Below are positions 1-6,448 of a DNA stretch of 12,804 bases, one piece after another. The stretch covers positions 1 to 12,804 of the forward strand of contig SXOY01000017.1 of NCBI GenBank assembly GCA_005776545.1, read 5' to 3'. Source of the DNA: Planctomycetia bacterium. Its GTDB lineage: Bacteria > Planctomycetota > Phycisphaerae > Phycisphaerales > UBA1924. Position 1 is the first letter of the stretch; the number at the start of each line of letters is the position of its first letter. Position numbers and translations under genes: made by a program. The notes below the pieces were generated by a model. It did no database searches. It was not told the DNA's origin and saw nothing but the letters and a program-made list of their open reading frames with translations.

Positions 1-288
1 CAATGTCCATCGAGTAGGGGCATACAAGAACCCCCAACCGACCGCTGTGTACGCGAGATGAACCGCATCCAGACCGGTCACAATCTCGCCTTCTGGAGTG
101 CGTGCGTGAAGTAAAGCACGAAGCTGTTCGTTTGTTTTGCCGTAGGTCGCTGCTGAAAAAGCGGGTGCGGAAATATCCACGATCCGCAGATACCCGCGTT
201 TGCGGTCAAGACGGCGTAGTAACGCAGCCTCTCTCCCGCAGAACGGGCATTCACCATCGATCAGCAGCTCAAGTGGTCTGGTGCCCAT
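1..288 (-). CDS. DCC-family thiol-disulfide oxidoreductase (DUF393/YuxK-like), 3' end outside the window
   Basis: The first 96 codons of a minus-strand gene are present; it runs off the left edge without a stop. Seen: an N-terminal beta strand (PLELLIDG) followed at residues 11-17 by DGECPFC, the DGxCxxC signature that gives the DCC family its name, then a basic helix (GREAALLRRLDRKRG), a second strand (LRIVDIS), and further on TGLDAVHLAYTAVGWG. Family knowledge: these are small (about 110-150 residue) thioredoxin-like proteins thought to exchange thiols and disulfides through Cys14 and Cys17; substrates are mostly unknown. The ATG at 286-288 lies two bases after the TGA (291-293) of the upstream DUF4126 gene, so the two probably share a transcript and translation may be coupled. 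No clear Shine-Dalgarno sequence precedes it. Family assignment is firm; physiological role is not. Confidence 0.88.
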   Translation of the reverse strand, partial: MGTRPLELLIDGECPFCGREAALLRRLDRKRGYLRIVDISAPAFSAATYGKTNEQLRALLHARTPEGEIVTGLDAVHLAYTAVGWGFLYAPTRWTL

Positions 289-290
289 TA

Positions 291-917
291 TCACACCCGT
301 GCGAAATTGGGAACGAGCGCTCGATTGTTGTCAGTCACAATTCGAACAACAGCGGGCTTGCGCATCTTCGAACGACGATGGATGTACCAGGCGCACACAC
401 CCACAAACGCGGCGATAAGAAGTAGTGGGATCAAGATTGCAAGAAGTGCGAATATGACTGCAAGCACATGTTCTCCTGTGGAAAACACCGAGTTGCCCAG
501 GCCGCCGGTGGTAGCAGTTGACGCAAATCTCAAAAGCACAGTTGAAAGTTGAACCAATAGAGCGACCCCGCCTCCCATAATGATCGACATGACCCAGTTC
601 AGCCCCTGGTTTGCGCCGCCTGAGACTCCCTGCAATTGAGACATGGTGAGGAGCGAACCGGCGATGACCGCCGCTGGAGTAGCGACTGTGTCCAGCGCGT
701 GATCGAGCCAGGGCACGTAGTACGCGACGATTTCCACGACGGTTGCAACGCCAAGGCACACCAAGGCCCAATCGGTTCCGAGCCAGTTGAAACTGGTCCC
801 GACGCTCAGATACCCCGTATGAACACCGATAGACGCAAGTAGCAACGGGACAAAAACTCTGAATCCGCATGCTGCGGACAGACCAATTCCCGCGATTACA
901 GCCAGTGCAATTTCCAT
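291..917 (-). CDS. DUF4126-type integral membrane protein
   Basis: A 208-residue hydrophobic protein of unknown function. Seen: membrane-spanning stretches at about residues 3-30, 48-68, 78-95, 106-130 and 151-178, followed by a basic cytoplasmic-type tail beginning HRRSKMRK. The N-terminal pattern GIGLSAACGFRVFVPLL and the central YYVPWLDHALDTVATPAA are what I recognise as the DUF4126 family, which is common in many bacterial phyla and has no assigned reaction. Start choice: the ATG at 915-917 has GGAGAGAC (complement of 922-929) seven bases upstream; a second ATG four bases further out is in the wrong frame. It is followed at two bases by the DCC oxidoreductase, so an operon is likely. Divergent from the beta-helix cluster. 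Confidence 0.85.
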   Translation of the reverse strand: MEIALAVIAGIGLSAACGFRVFVPLLLASIGVHTGYLSVGTSFNWLGTDWALVCLGVATVVEIVAYYVPWLDHALDTVATPAAVIAGSLLTMSQLQGVSGGANQGLNWVMSIIMGGGVALLVQLSTVLLRFASTATTGGLGNSVFSTGEHVLAVIFALLAILIPLLLIAAFVGVCAWYIHRRSKMRKPAVVRIVTDNNRALVPNFARV

Positions 918-1006
918 TCATGTCTCTCCGGAGTGGACTCTACTTTATTCGGAGTTTCAGCCGCGTGCTTTCAACATCGAATGGCGTGGTTATTTGGACA
1001 GAAACG

Positions 1007-1167
1007 CGTTTTTCAGCGCCGGTGCATTTGGATCTATCCAAGACTGGGGAACCGGAGCGATTTGGAGGCTGGGAGAAGAACCCGATAACCGAATCCGTTT
1101 TTCAGTTTTTCGGTGAATTCACAGTCTTGTTTTGTTACCATCGGTGCCGCACACATCCGTTTTTCAG
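1007..1167 (+). repeat. Three direct copies of CGTTTTTCAG upstream of the beta-helix cluster
   Basis: Exact copies lie at 1007-1016, 1096-1105 and 1158-1167. The second and third extend leftwards to the 13-mer ATCCGTTTTTCAG (1093-1105 and 1155-1167). Spacings are 89 and 62 bases start to start. The last copy ends 80 bases before the first beta-helix start codon. They could be sites for a DNA-binding protein serving either divergent gene, or remnants of an old duplication; the sequence does not decide. The T5 run lowers the surprise somewhat. Confidence 0.6.
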
Positions 1168-1208
1168 GGGGCGATCATAAAGCCCTTTTCAAGACCAGAG
1201 TCTATTGA

Positions 1209-1221
1209 TTGACATTGTCAA
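1209..1221. promoter_or_regulatory. Perfect 13-base palindrome TTGACATTGTCAA
   Basis: TTGACA, a central T, and TGTCAA form an exact inverted repeat 26 bases before the ATG of the first beta-helix gene. The left arm equals the consensus -35 hexamer, but no acceptable -10 follows at 16-18 bases (that position overlaps the ribosome-binding site), so an operator reading is at least as likely as a promoter one. It falls in the untranslated leader or promoter edge of the cluster. Confidence 0.4.
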
Positions 1222-1235
1222 GAAGTGTTTTCACC

Positions 1236-1240
1236 AGGAG
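1236..1240 (+). promoter_or_regulatory. Ribosome-binding site AGGAG fixing the start of beta-helix gene 1
   Basis: AGGAG ends seven bases before the ATG at 1248. It decides against an in-frame TTG at 1209, which would add 13 residues ahead of the signal peptide and would lie inside the palindrome. Confidence 0.8.
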
Positions 1241-1247
1241 TCTCAGC

Positions 1248-2528
1248 ATGCCTCGCAGAATCACTCGCAGCGCACTCTCGCTCACGACCCTCGCCCTGCT
1301 CGTCACAGGGGCTGTGCTTTATGCCGGACCGCTCAGTCCACCAGTTGGTCCGGTGACATCCACAGCCAAGACGCTTGGAGAGGTTGAGCCGCGGATTGCG
1401 GTGAATTTGACAAATACGCCGGGTGATGGGGACAGCCTTTTCAAGATTACGCAGCCTGGTTCGTACTTCCTCACCGGGAACATCACGGGTGTAGCGAATA
1501 AGCACGGGATCGAGATCGCAGCAAACGGTGTGACGCTTGACCTCAATGGGTTTGATCTTGCAGGCATTCCTGGCATGGGCGTCTTTGATGGCGTAAGTGT
1601 AACTGTTACTAACCTTTCCAACATTACAGTCACGAACGGGAGCGTCCGCAACTGGGGCGATCAAGGGGTCAGCCTCTCGGCCAGCAGCGGATTCTCGCCA
1701 ACGTATTGCAGTCTCACTGATGTGCGGGCCACCGGCAACGCAGGTGTAGGAATTGCAGCTGGACCCTATGCACTCGTGAGTGGTTGTTCATCGCACTCCA
1801 ACACCGGCGGCGGGATTGTCACGAGCTGGGCTTCCATTATTCAGAACTGCAGCGTGTCAAACAACACCGGCATCGGAATCTCCGGCAGCGGCAATTCAAC
1901 GATTACCAACTGTTCGGCGTACAACAACTCACTTGACGGAGTAAATACGTCGAGCGGTTGCACAGTTTCGGGCTGCACCGTTGCCGCAAATCTAGGTGAA
2001 GGCATCTTCGTTGGCGAAGGCTCTACGCTTACAGGTTGCACCGCACGAAGCAATACCCTCAACGGGCTTCGGGCCGGGCCAGCCAGCACGATCTCGAACT
2101 GTACCGCCGAGTTCAACACACTTGATGGAATTCTCGCAGCGCTCCGCAGCCGCATTTCCAACTGCACATGCTCAGCTAACTCTGGTGACGGCATTCAGGT
2201 CTCGAATTGGTGCACTGTTATTGGCAACACCTGCGCGGCAAACGGAGTTGCAGTGGATGGTGCCGGCGTCCGCTCTACGAGCAATCAAAATGTGATCGAC
2301 GGCAACAACTGCACATCAAACCGATACGGCATCTTTGTTGCGAGCAACACCAGCCTTATTTTCCGGAACATCTGTGGTGCTAATACTACAGCCAACTTCA
2401 GCATTGCAGCCACAAACAACTACGGCGCGATCATCGATCGCACCGGCGCGTTTGGTGCTGCAGTCAATGGAAACTCCGCCGCCAGCTCAGTTGGTTCGAC
2501 AGATCCACACGCAAATTTTTCGTATTGA
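1248..2528 (+). CDS. Secreted right-handed parallel beta-helix protein, paralogue 1 (8 regular rungs)
   Basis: A 426-residue exported protein. Seen: a signal peptide (basic MPRRITR start, hydrophobic core, likely cleavage after LYA near residue 26); the family module at about 33-115 (TAKTLGEVEPRIAV, NTPGD, QPGSYFLTGNITG, GVTLDLNGF); then eight uninterrupted 21-residue rungs at 154-321, each with Asn at rung position 11 and Gly-hydrophobic at 15-16, and Cys at position 6 in rungs 2-8. Two less regular rungs follow, and the protein ends GSTDPHANFSY. Family knowledge: such coils adopt the pectin-lyase-like solenoid; some members cleave polysaccharide, but I see no catalytic signature, so a structural or binding role is equally possible. 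The start is set by AGGAG seven bases upstream and by agreement with the three paralogues. First of four tandem genes, 51 bases before the next. GC is moderate, like the window as a whole. Function unknown. Confidence 0.93.
   Translation: MPRRITRSALSLTTLALLVTGAVLYAGPLSPPVGPVTSTAKTLGEVEPRIAVNLTNTPGDGDSLFKITQPGSYFLTGNITGVANKHGIEIAANGVTLDLNGFDLAGIPGMGVFDGVSVTVTNLSNITVTNGSVRNWGDQGVSLSASSGFSPTYCSLTDVRATGNAGVGIAAGPYALVSGCSSHSNTGGGIVTSWASIIQNCSVSNNTGIGISGSGNSTITNCSAYNNSLDGVNTSSGCTVSGCTVAANLGEGIFVGEGSTLTGCTARSNTLNGLRAGPASTISNCTAEFNTLDGILAALRSRISNCTCSANSGDGIQVSNWCTVIGNTCAANGVAVDGAGVRSTSNQNVIDGNNCTSNRYGIFVASNTSLIFRNICGANTTANFSIAATNNYGAIIDRTGAFGAAVNGNSAASSVGSTDPHANFSY
1707..2210 (+). repeat. 63-base rung-coding repeat array, 8 units, in beta-helix gene 1
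   Basis: Eight in-frame units of exactly 63 bases encode residues 154-321. The protein consensus is (S/C)-T-hydrophobic-T-x-C-T-x-x-x-N-T-x-x-G-I plus five variable residues. DNA identity between units is modest; the conserved bases are those for Cys, Asn and Gly-Ile. This is old, diverged coding repetition, not a satellite. Confidence 0.85.
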
Positions 2529-2579
2529 TGCAGTTCATTTAGTCCCAAGATCAGAACCAAAGAAGAAAAGGACCTCACG

Positions 2580-3659
2580 ATGACAGGCAAGACCGTTTTT
2601 TCGCTTTCCGCACTCGCTTTACTTATCACCGGTGCTGCGTTATATGCTGGCCCGCTTGATCCACCCGCGGGGCCAGTGACCTCCACGGCGAAAACACTCG
2701 GAGAAGTGGAGCCGCGGATCGCCGTCAATGCCACCAACACCGTCGGCGATGCCAACAGCCTCTTGCGGATCTCCCAGCCCGGCTCGTACTACCTGACAGG
2801 CAACATCACGGGTGTGGCCGCCAAGCACGGCATCAAGATCGATGCGAGCGGCGTCACGCTAGACCTGAACGGCTTTTCGCTCATCGGTATTGCTGGCTCG
2901 CTCGACGGCATCAACATACCCACCTTTCGAGAGAACGTGGTCATTCGTAACGGGCACATCCGCGGCTGGAGCGAGAGCGGCATTGAGGGCCGTATTGACG
3001 CCGGGCGCATCGAGCACATCACGGCCGTGGACAATGGCGCCTGGGGGATTGACAACACGTCAGCTTCGTTGACCACCCATATTTCCTCCTGCGAGACGCT
3101 GACCAACGGTGCGCTCGTGGCCGCCAGCGGCGGGATTCGCAGCGGGACGGCCTCCCTCATCACGGATTGTCTGGCCGTCAGCAACGCAACCATCGGCATC
3201 TCCGCCGGGGCCAGCTCCACGGTGAGCGGGTGTGTCTCGCGCACCAACGGCACCAACGGCATTGTCGTGTCCAGCACCAGCGTCGTGACGAACTGCTCGG
3301 TGGTGGCCAACACCGGCAACGGGATTGAGGTGACCGGCGGCTGCCGGATCGTGGGAAACACCTGCGTCACCAACCGCAACGCGACCGGCACCGGCGCGGG
3401 CATCCGTGCCATCAGTAACGACAGCCTCATTGAAGGCAACGTCTGCAACGACGCCAACCGCGGCATCGAGGTGGGCGGTTTCGGCAACATCATTATCAGA
3501 AACTACTGTTCGGGCAACACGACGGACTGGTTCATCGCCGGTAACAACGTCGTGGGCCCGATCCTGGACCGCCGCGCCCCCGCCGCCGCCGCCATCAACG
3601 GCTTCTCGTTCGTCGGCTCGCTGGGCACCACCGACCCCAACGCCAACTTCTCGTACTGA
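2580..3659 (+). CDS. Secreted right-handed parallel beta-helix protein, paralogue 2 (short, GC-rich)
   Basis: A 359-residue exported protein, closest in the window to paralogue 3. Seen: signal peptide with probable cleavage after LYA at about residue 23; the shared module at about 36-110 (TLGEVEPRIAV, ISQPGSYYLTGNITG, GVTLDLNGF, GSLDGIN); one further coil (GRIEHITAVDNGAWGIDN) and a longer insertion around 163-191; three regular 21-residue rungs at 192-254 (each with Cys6, Asn11); then a CRIVGNTC coil and the GTTDPNANFSY terminus. The segment before the terminus (GPILDRRAPAAAAING) resembles paralogue 1 (AIIDRTGAFGAAVNG), whereas the rungs resemble paralogue 3. AAGGA (2568-2572) sits seven bases before the ATG. 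Third codon positions are strongly C/G-biased: 42 of 60 bases at 3181-3240 are G or C. Function unknown; probably an extracellular structural or carbohydrate-related protein. Confidence 0.93.
   Translation: MTGKTVFSLSALALLITGAALYAGPLDPPAGPVTSTAKTLGEVEPRIAVNATNTVGDANSLLRISQPGSYYLTGNITGVAAKHGIKIDASGVTLDLNGFSLIGIAGSLDGINIPTFRENVVIRNGHIRGWSESGIEGRIDAGRIEHITAVDNGAWGIDNTSASLTTHISSCETLTNGALVAASGGIRSGTASLITDCLAVSNATIGISAGASSTVSGCVSRTNGTNGIVVSSTSVVTNCSVVANTGNGIEVTGGCRIVGNTCVTNRNATGTGAGIRAISNDSLIEGNVCNDANRGIEVGGFGNIIIRNYCSGNTTDWFIAGNNVVGPILDRRAPAAAAINGFSFVGSLGTTDPNANFSY
3153..3341 (+). repeat. 63-base rung-coding repeats, 3 units, in beta-helix gene 2
   Basis: Three consecutive 63-base units encode residues 192-254 (starting SLITDC, STVSGC, SVVTNC). 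They match the rung pattern of gene 1, and the corresponding segment of gene 3 is at residues 196-258. The two neighbours therefore kept the same small rung number. Confidence 0.75.
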
Positions 3660-3748
3660 GCCAAGACCTATCCCACCACACCCTATCACCCCGTTCATCC
3701 AACTCGTCAAAAGCAACAAGCACGTTTACCGTCATCTAGGACCTCCCC

Positions 3749-4831
3749 ATGCACCGCAAGTCCGCCCGTACTGTTCTTTCTCTCTCCGCCCTAGCCATGC
3801 TCATCTCCGGGGCACTGCTTTACGCCGGTCCCCTTGACCCGCCCGTCGGACCGGTGACGGGCACGTATAAGACTCTGACCGAGGTGGAGCCGCGGATCGC
3901 CGTGAGCGAGATCAACACACCGGGCGACGGCGATAGTCTCTTCAGGATCTCCCAACCCGGCTCGTATTACCTCACGGGGAATATCACCGGCGCCGCCGCC
4001 AAGCACGGCATCCAGATCGATGTCAGCGGTGTCACACTCGACCTGAACGGCTTCATGCTCGTTGGCGTCGCCGGATCGCTCGACGGCATCAACACGCCCG
4101 GCTTCCGAGACAACGTGGTCATTCGAAATGGGCACGTCCGCCTCTGGGGAGAGAGCGGGATCGAAACCCGTATCGACTCCGGGCGCATCGAGCACATCAC
4201 CGCCGTCGGCAACGGCGCCTGGGGTATCGACAACTCGCCCTCGGGCACCTTTACCACCCACATTGTGTCTTGCGAGACGGAGTCCAACGGCACCCTGGTG
4301 GCCCTGAGCGGCGGCATCCGCGGCGGCTCGGCCTCCATCATCACGGAATGTGTCGCCTTCAACAACACCAATAATGGAATCACCGCCGGAAACGGCAGCC
4401 TCGTCACCGGGTGTTTGTCTCGCGCGAACAGCAATGACGGCATCTTCGTCTCACCCAACAGCACCGTGACCGCCTGTTCGAGCATAGCCAACACCGGTGA
4501 CGGCATCGAGTTGATCAGCGACTGCCGGGTTGAAGGAAACACCTGCATCTCTAACGGCCTTGGCGCCGGGGATGGCGCGGGCATCCATGCCACAAGCGTC
4601 GACAACCGCATCGAGGGCAACGCCTGCCATGACTCCGATCGCGGAATCGACGTGGACTCCGCGGGCAACATCATCATCCGCAACACCTGCTCCGGCAACA
4701 CCAACAACTGGGATGTCGTGGCAGGAAACGTCATCCTCGTCGTCAACGCCGCGACCGCCGCAGCGGTCACCGGCAACTCCGGCGGCGTCTCTCCCGGCTC
4801 GACCGACCCCAACGCCAACTTCACGTACTGA
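3749..4831 (+). CDS. Secreted right-handed parallel beta-helix protein, paralogue 3 (short, GC-rich)
   Basis: A 360-residue exported protein aligned almost end to end with paralogue 2. Seen: signal peptide (MHRKSARTVL start, likely cleavage after LYA near 25); shared module (TLTEVEPRIAV, NTPGDGDSLFRISQPGSYYL, GVTLDLNGF); GRIEHITAVGNGAWGIDN coil; insertion with HIVSCETESNG; three regular 21-residue rungs at 196-258 (SIITEC, SLVTGC, STVTAC), then CRVEGNTC and a conserved DGAGIHATSVDNRIEGN coil, ending GSTDPNANFTY. Its last 60 residues (NWDVVAGNVILVVNAA) match paralogue 4 rather than 2. AGGA (3738-3741) lies seven bases before the ATG; AGGACCTC is shared with gene 2. GC is high: 41 of 60 bases at 4561-4620. 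The 89-base spacer before it resembles the one after it, which supports tandem duplication. Function unknown. Confidence 0.93.
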   Translation: MHRKSARTVLSLSALAMLISGALLYAGPLDPPVGPVTGTYKTLTEVEPRIAVSEINTPGDGDSLFRISQPGSYYLTGNITGAAAKHGIQIDVSGVTLDLNGFMLVGVAGSLDGINTPGFRDNVVIRNGHVRLWGESGIETRIDSGRIEHITAVGNGAWGIDNSPSGTFTTHIVSCETESNGTLVALSGGIRGGSASIITECVAFNNTNNGITAGNGSLVTGCLSRANSNDGIFVSPNSTVTACSSIANTGDGIELISDCRVEGNTCISNGLGAGDGAGIHATSVDNRIEGNACHDSDRGIDVDSAGNIIIRNTCSGNTNNWDVVAGNVILVVNAATAAAVTGNSGGVSPGSTDPNANFTY

Positions 4832-4906
4832 ACCAAGCTCACAAGCACCCATCTCAACCTGCTCATTCATCCGAACCGTCCGCAAAACACGTAACCAGAG
4901 AACTTC

Positions 4907-6283
4907 ATGATGACCCGCAAGACTGTTTTCGCACTCGCCATAGTCACGATTCTCATCACCGGCACGATGTTGTACGCCGGCCCACTCAATCCGCCAGCGG
5001 GGCCGATTGCATCGACCGCAAAGACGCTAAACGAGGTTGAGCCGCGGATTGCGATCAACTCGATCAACACTCCCGGCGATGCCGATAGTGTGTTCAGAAT
5101 CTCGCAGCCCGGCTCGTACTACCTCACCGGCAATGTCACCGGAGTAGCGGGCAAGCATGGGATCGCGATTGCGTCAGCGGATGTCAGTATCGATTTGCAG
5201 GGCTTTACTCTGATTGGAGGACCGGGGACGCGAGATGGCATCAGCACTGTGGTGCCGGGACTTATCACTAATATCACAATTAGTAACGGGACCGTCAGTT
5301 CGTGGGGCTTCAGCGGCGTAAACCTGGTGAACTTCGCACCCTCTCATTGCAAGATACACAACCTTGTGGCGAAGGGAAACGCGTCGCATGGTTTCATTCT
5401 TCCCGGATTATCTAATATCTTTGAATGCCGTGCTTTTGGCAATAGCATCGGCATCCAGTGCGGCTCAGGGTGCAACCTGATAGGAAGTTCCGCATCGGAT
5501 AACACCTCAACAGGAATCCTGGTGAACGACCACTGCACGCTCACTCGATGTATCGCCGATGACAATCTGCACGATGGAATTTCCGCTGGTCCGCATTGCG
5601 TGCTGGAGTTCTGCATTACCGCTCACAACGGGTACTTTGGAATATCAACCGGAGACAATTCTACTGCCATTGCGTGTTCATCCTCCAACAATTCCGCCGG
5701 TGGAATTTTGGCAGGTTCCGGGGCCGCGTTACGTGATTGCGAAAGTCAAAGAAATGGTTTGGTGGGAATCGATGCGAGGGTCGGTGCATCGCTCGAACAC
5801 TGCACCGTGCTGTCGAACTTCGGCACCGGGATTGTTGCTCACGACAGCAATGCTCTCGCAGATTGCACAGTTTCCTTGAACGATGGTACGGGAATTGCCG
5901 CACTTAAGGAGTGCACAATCGATTCGTGCAATGTGATTGACAACCTATACGACGGAATTTTTCTTCGACTCCGATGCGCGGCGCGAAATAACCATTGCTA
6001 TGGAAATGGTCGCGGGACCGGCGATGGTTCCGGCATCCATGCCACGGAAGGAGGCAACCGCATTGAAGGAAACTCCTGCGCACGATCAGATCGCGGAATT
6101 GACGTGGACGCCCCGCTGAACTTTGTGGCCCGGAACATCTGCGAAGGAAATTCCACAAACTGGACAGTTGTGGCTGGAAATTTCTGTCTGGTGATTCAGG
6201 CTGCTGCGGGCGGTGCGATCAACGGCAATACTGGTGGAGTTCCTGTGGGAACCTCAGACCCCAATGCGAATTTCACTTATTGA
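4907..6283 (+). CDS. Secreted right-handed parallel beta-helix protein, paralogue 4 (10 rungs, longest)
   Basis: A 458-residue exported protein. Seen: signal peptide with likely cleavage after LYA near residue 24; shared module (TLNEVEPRIAI, INTPGDADSVFRISQPGSYY, DVSIDLQGF); ten coils at 148-356, all 21 residues long except one of 20 (169-188). In the seven coils from 210 to 356, Cys at position 6 and Gly-Ile/Val-type residues at 15-16 are invariant (TRC, EFC, IAC, RDC, EHC, ADC, DSC), giving a long internal Cys ladder, with Asn at position 11. A GDGSGIHATEGGNRIEGN coil and the NWTVVAGN segment follow, as in paralogue 3; the protein ends GTSDPNANFTY. The start is either ATG at 4907 or the adjacent ATG at 4910; only a weak AGAGA precedes them. 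GC is lower (29 of 60 at 5641-5700). Last of the tandem set. Function unknown. Confidence 0.92.
   Translation: MMTRKTVFALAIVTILITGTMLYAGPLNPPAGPIASTAKTLNEVEPRIAINSINTPGDADSVFRISQPGSYYLTGNVTGVAGKHGIAIASADVSIDLQGFTLIGGPGTRDGISTVVPGLITNITISNGTVSSWGFSGVNLVNFAPSHCKIHNLVAKGNASHGFILPGLSNIFECRAFGNSIGIQCGSGCNLIGSSASDNTSTGILVNDHCTLTRCIADDNLHDGISAGPHCVLEFCITAHNGYFGISTGDNSTAIACSSSNNSAGGILAGSGAALRDCESQRNGLVGIDARVGASLEHCTVLSNFGTGIVAHDSNALADCTVSLNDGTGIAALKECTIDSCNVIDNLYDGIFLRLRCAARNNHCYGNGRGTGDGSGIHATEGGNRIEGNSCARSDRGIDVDAPLNFVARNICEGNSTNWTVVAGNFCLVIQAAAGGAINGNTGGVPVGTSDPNANFTY
5348..5974 (+). repeat. 63-base rung-coding repeat array, 10 units, in beta-helix gene 4
   Basis: Ten coil-coding units lie in tandem; nine are 63 bases and the second is 60. 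They begin with the Cys codon at 5348 and run to residue 356. The last seven share Cys at position 6 without exception. The unit count differs from gene 1 (8) and genes 2 and 3 (3), so rung number varies within the family. Confidence 0.85.
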
Positions 6284-6448
6284 CCACCACAACACCCAAC
6301 CATACAACAGCCCGATAATCGAGGACTACAACACTTCTGCAACAACACACAACTTTCCGCAAGATTCACACTTCAACCAATTCCAATGCTCATATATCTC
6401 GCCGAATTACACTAGCAATTCAAGACCCAATCAATTAGGATACAGACT
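6284..6448. other. 165-base AC-rich spacer after the beta-helix cluster
   Basis: The spacer is poor in G and rich in A and C (for example CCACCACAACACCCAACC). No terminator-like hairpin is visible after the last beta-helix gene. An AT-rich patch at 6391-6397 (CATATAT) could be part of a promoter for the next gene, but I find no matching -35. The right end carries the AGGA ribosome-binding site at 6437-6440. Confidence 0.5.

Larger units (their letters stand above)
918..1247. other. Non-coding region between the divergent DUF4126 gene and the beta-helix cluster
   Basis: 330 bases separate two divergent starts and should hold both promoters. Visible structure: three copies of CGTTTTTCAG, a perfect 13-base palindrome near the right end, and T-rich tracts. 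A plus-strand open frame of 103 codons (869-1180) overlaps the DUF4126 start and has no recognisable protein features or ribosome-binding site, so I treat it as chance. I cannot point to a convincing -35/-10 pair in either direction. Confidence 0.7.

Noticed and set aside
869..1180. 103-codon plus-strand open frame over the divergent spacer
   Set aside because: It overlaps the start of the DUF4126 gene in antisense, has no ribosome-binding site and no recognisable composition or motif; the Phe-Phe and Phe-Gln-Phe residues come from the T-rich repeats.
2789..4866. Long minus-strand open frames (for example 2789-3493 and 3967-4866) under beta-helix genes 2 and 3
   Set aside because: They are antisense shadows made by strong G/C third-position bias in the GC-rich genes. 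Their translations are repetitive Pro/Met/Ser/Val strings without protein-family features.
1707..5974. Regular 63-base periodicity resembling a tandem or CRISPR-like array
   Set aside because: The period is the 21-residue beta-helix rung, in frame throughout, and the units are conserved at the codon level only. There are no identical repeats with unique spacers.
6365..6398. Possible promoter before the WGENIGW gene (TTCACA, TATATC)
   Set aside because: The hexamers are not at 16-18 base spacing in any pairing that scores well, and the region is simple AC/AT-rich sequence.
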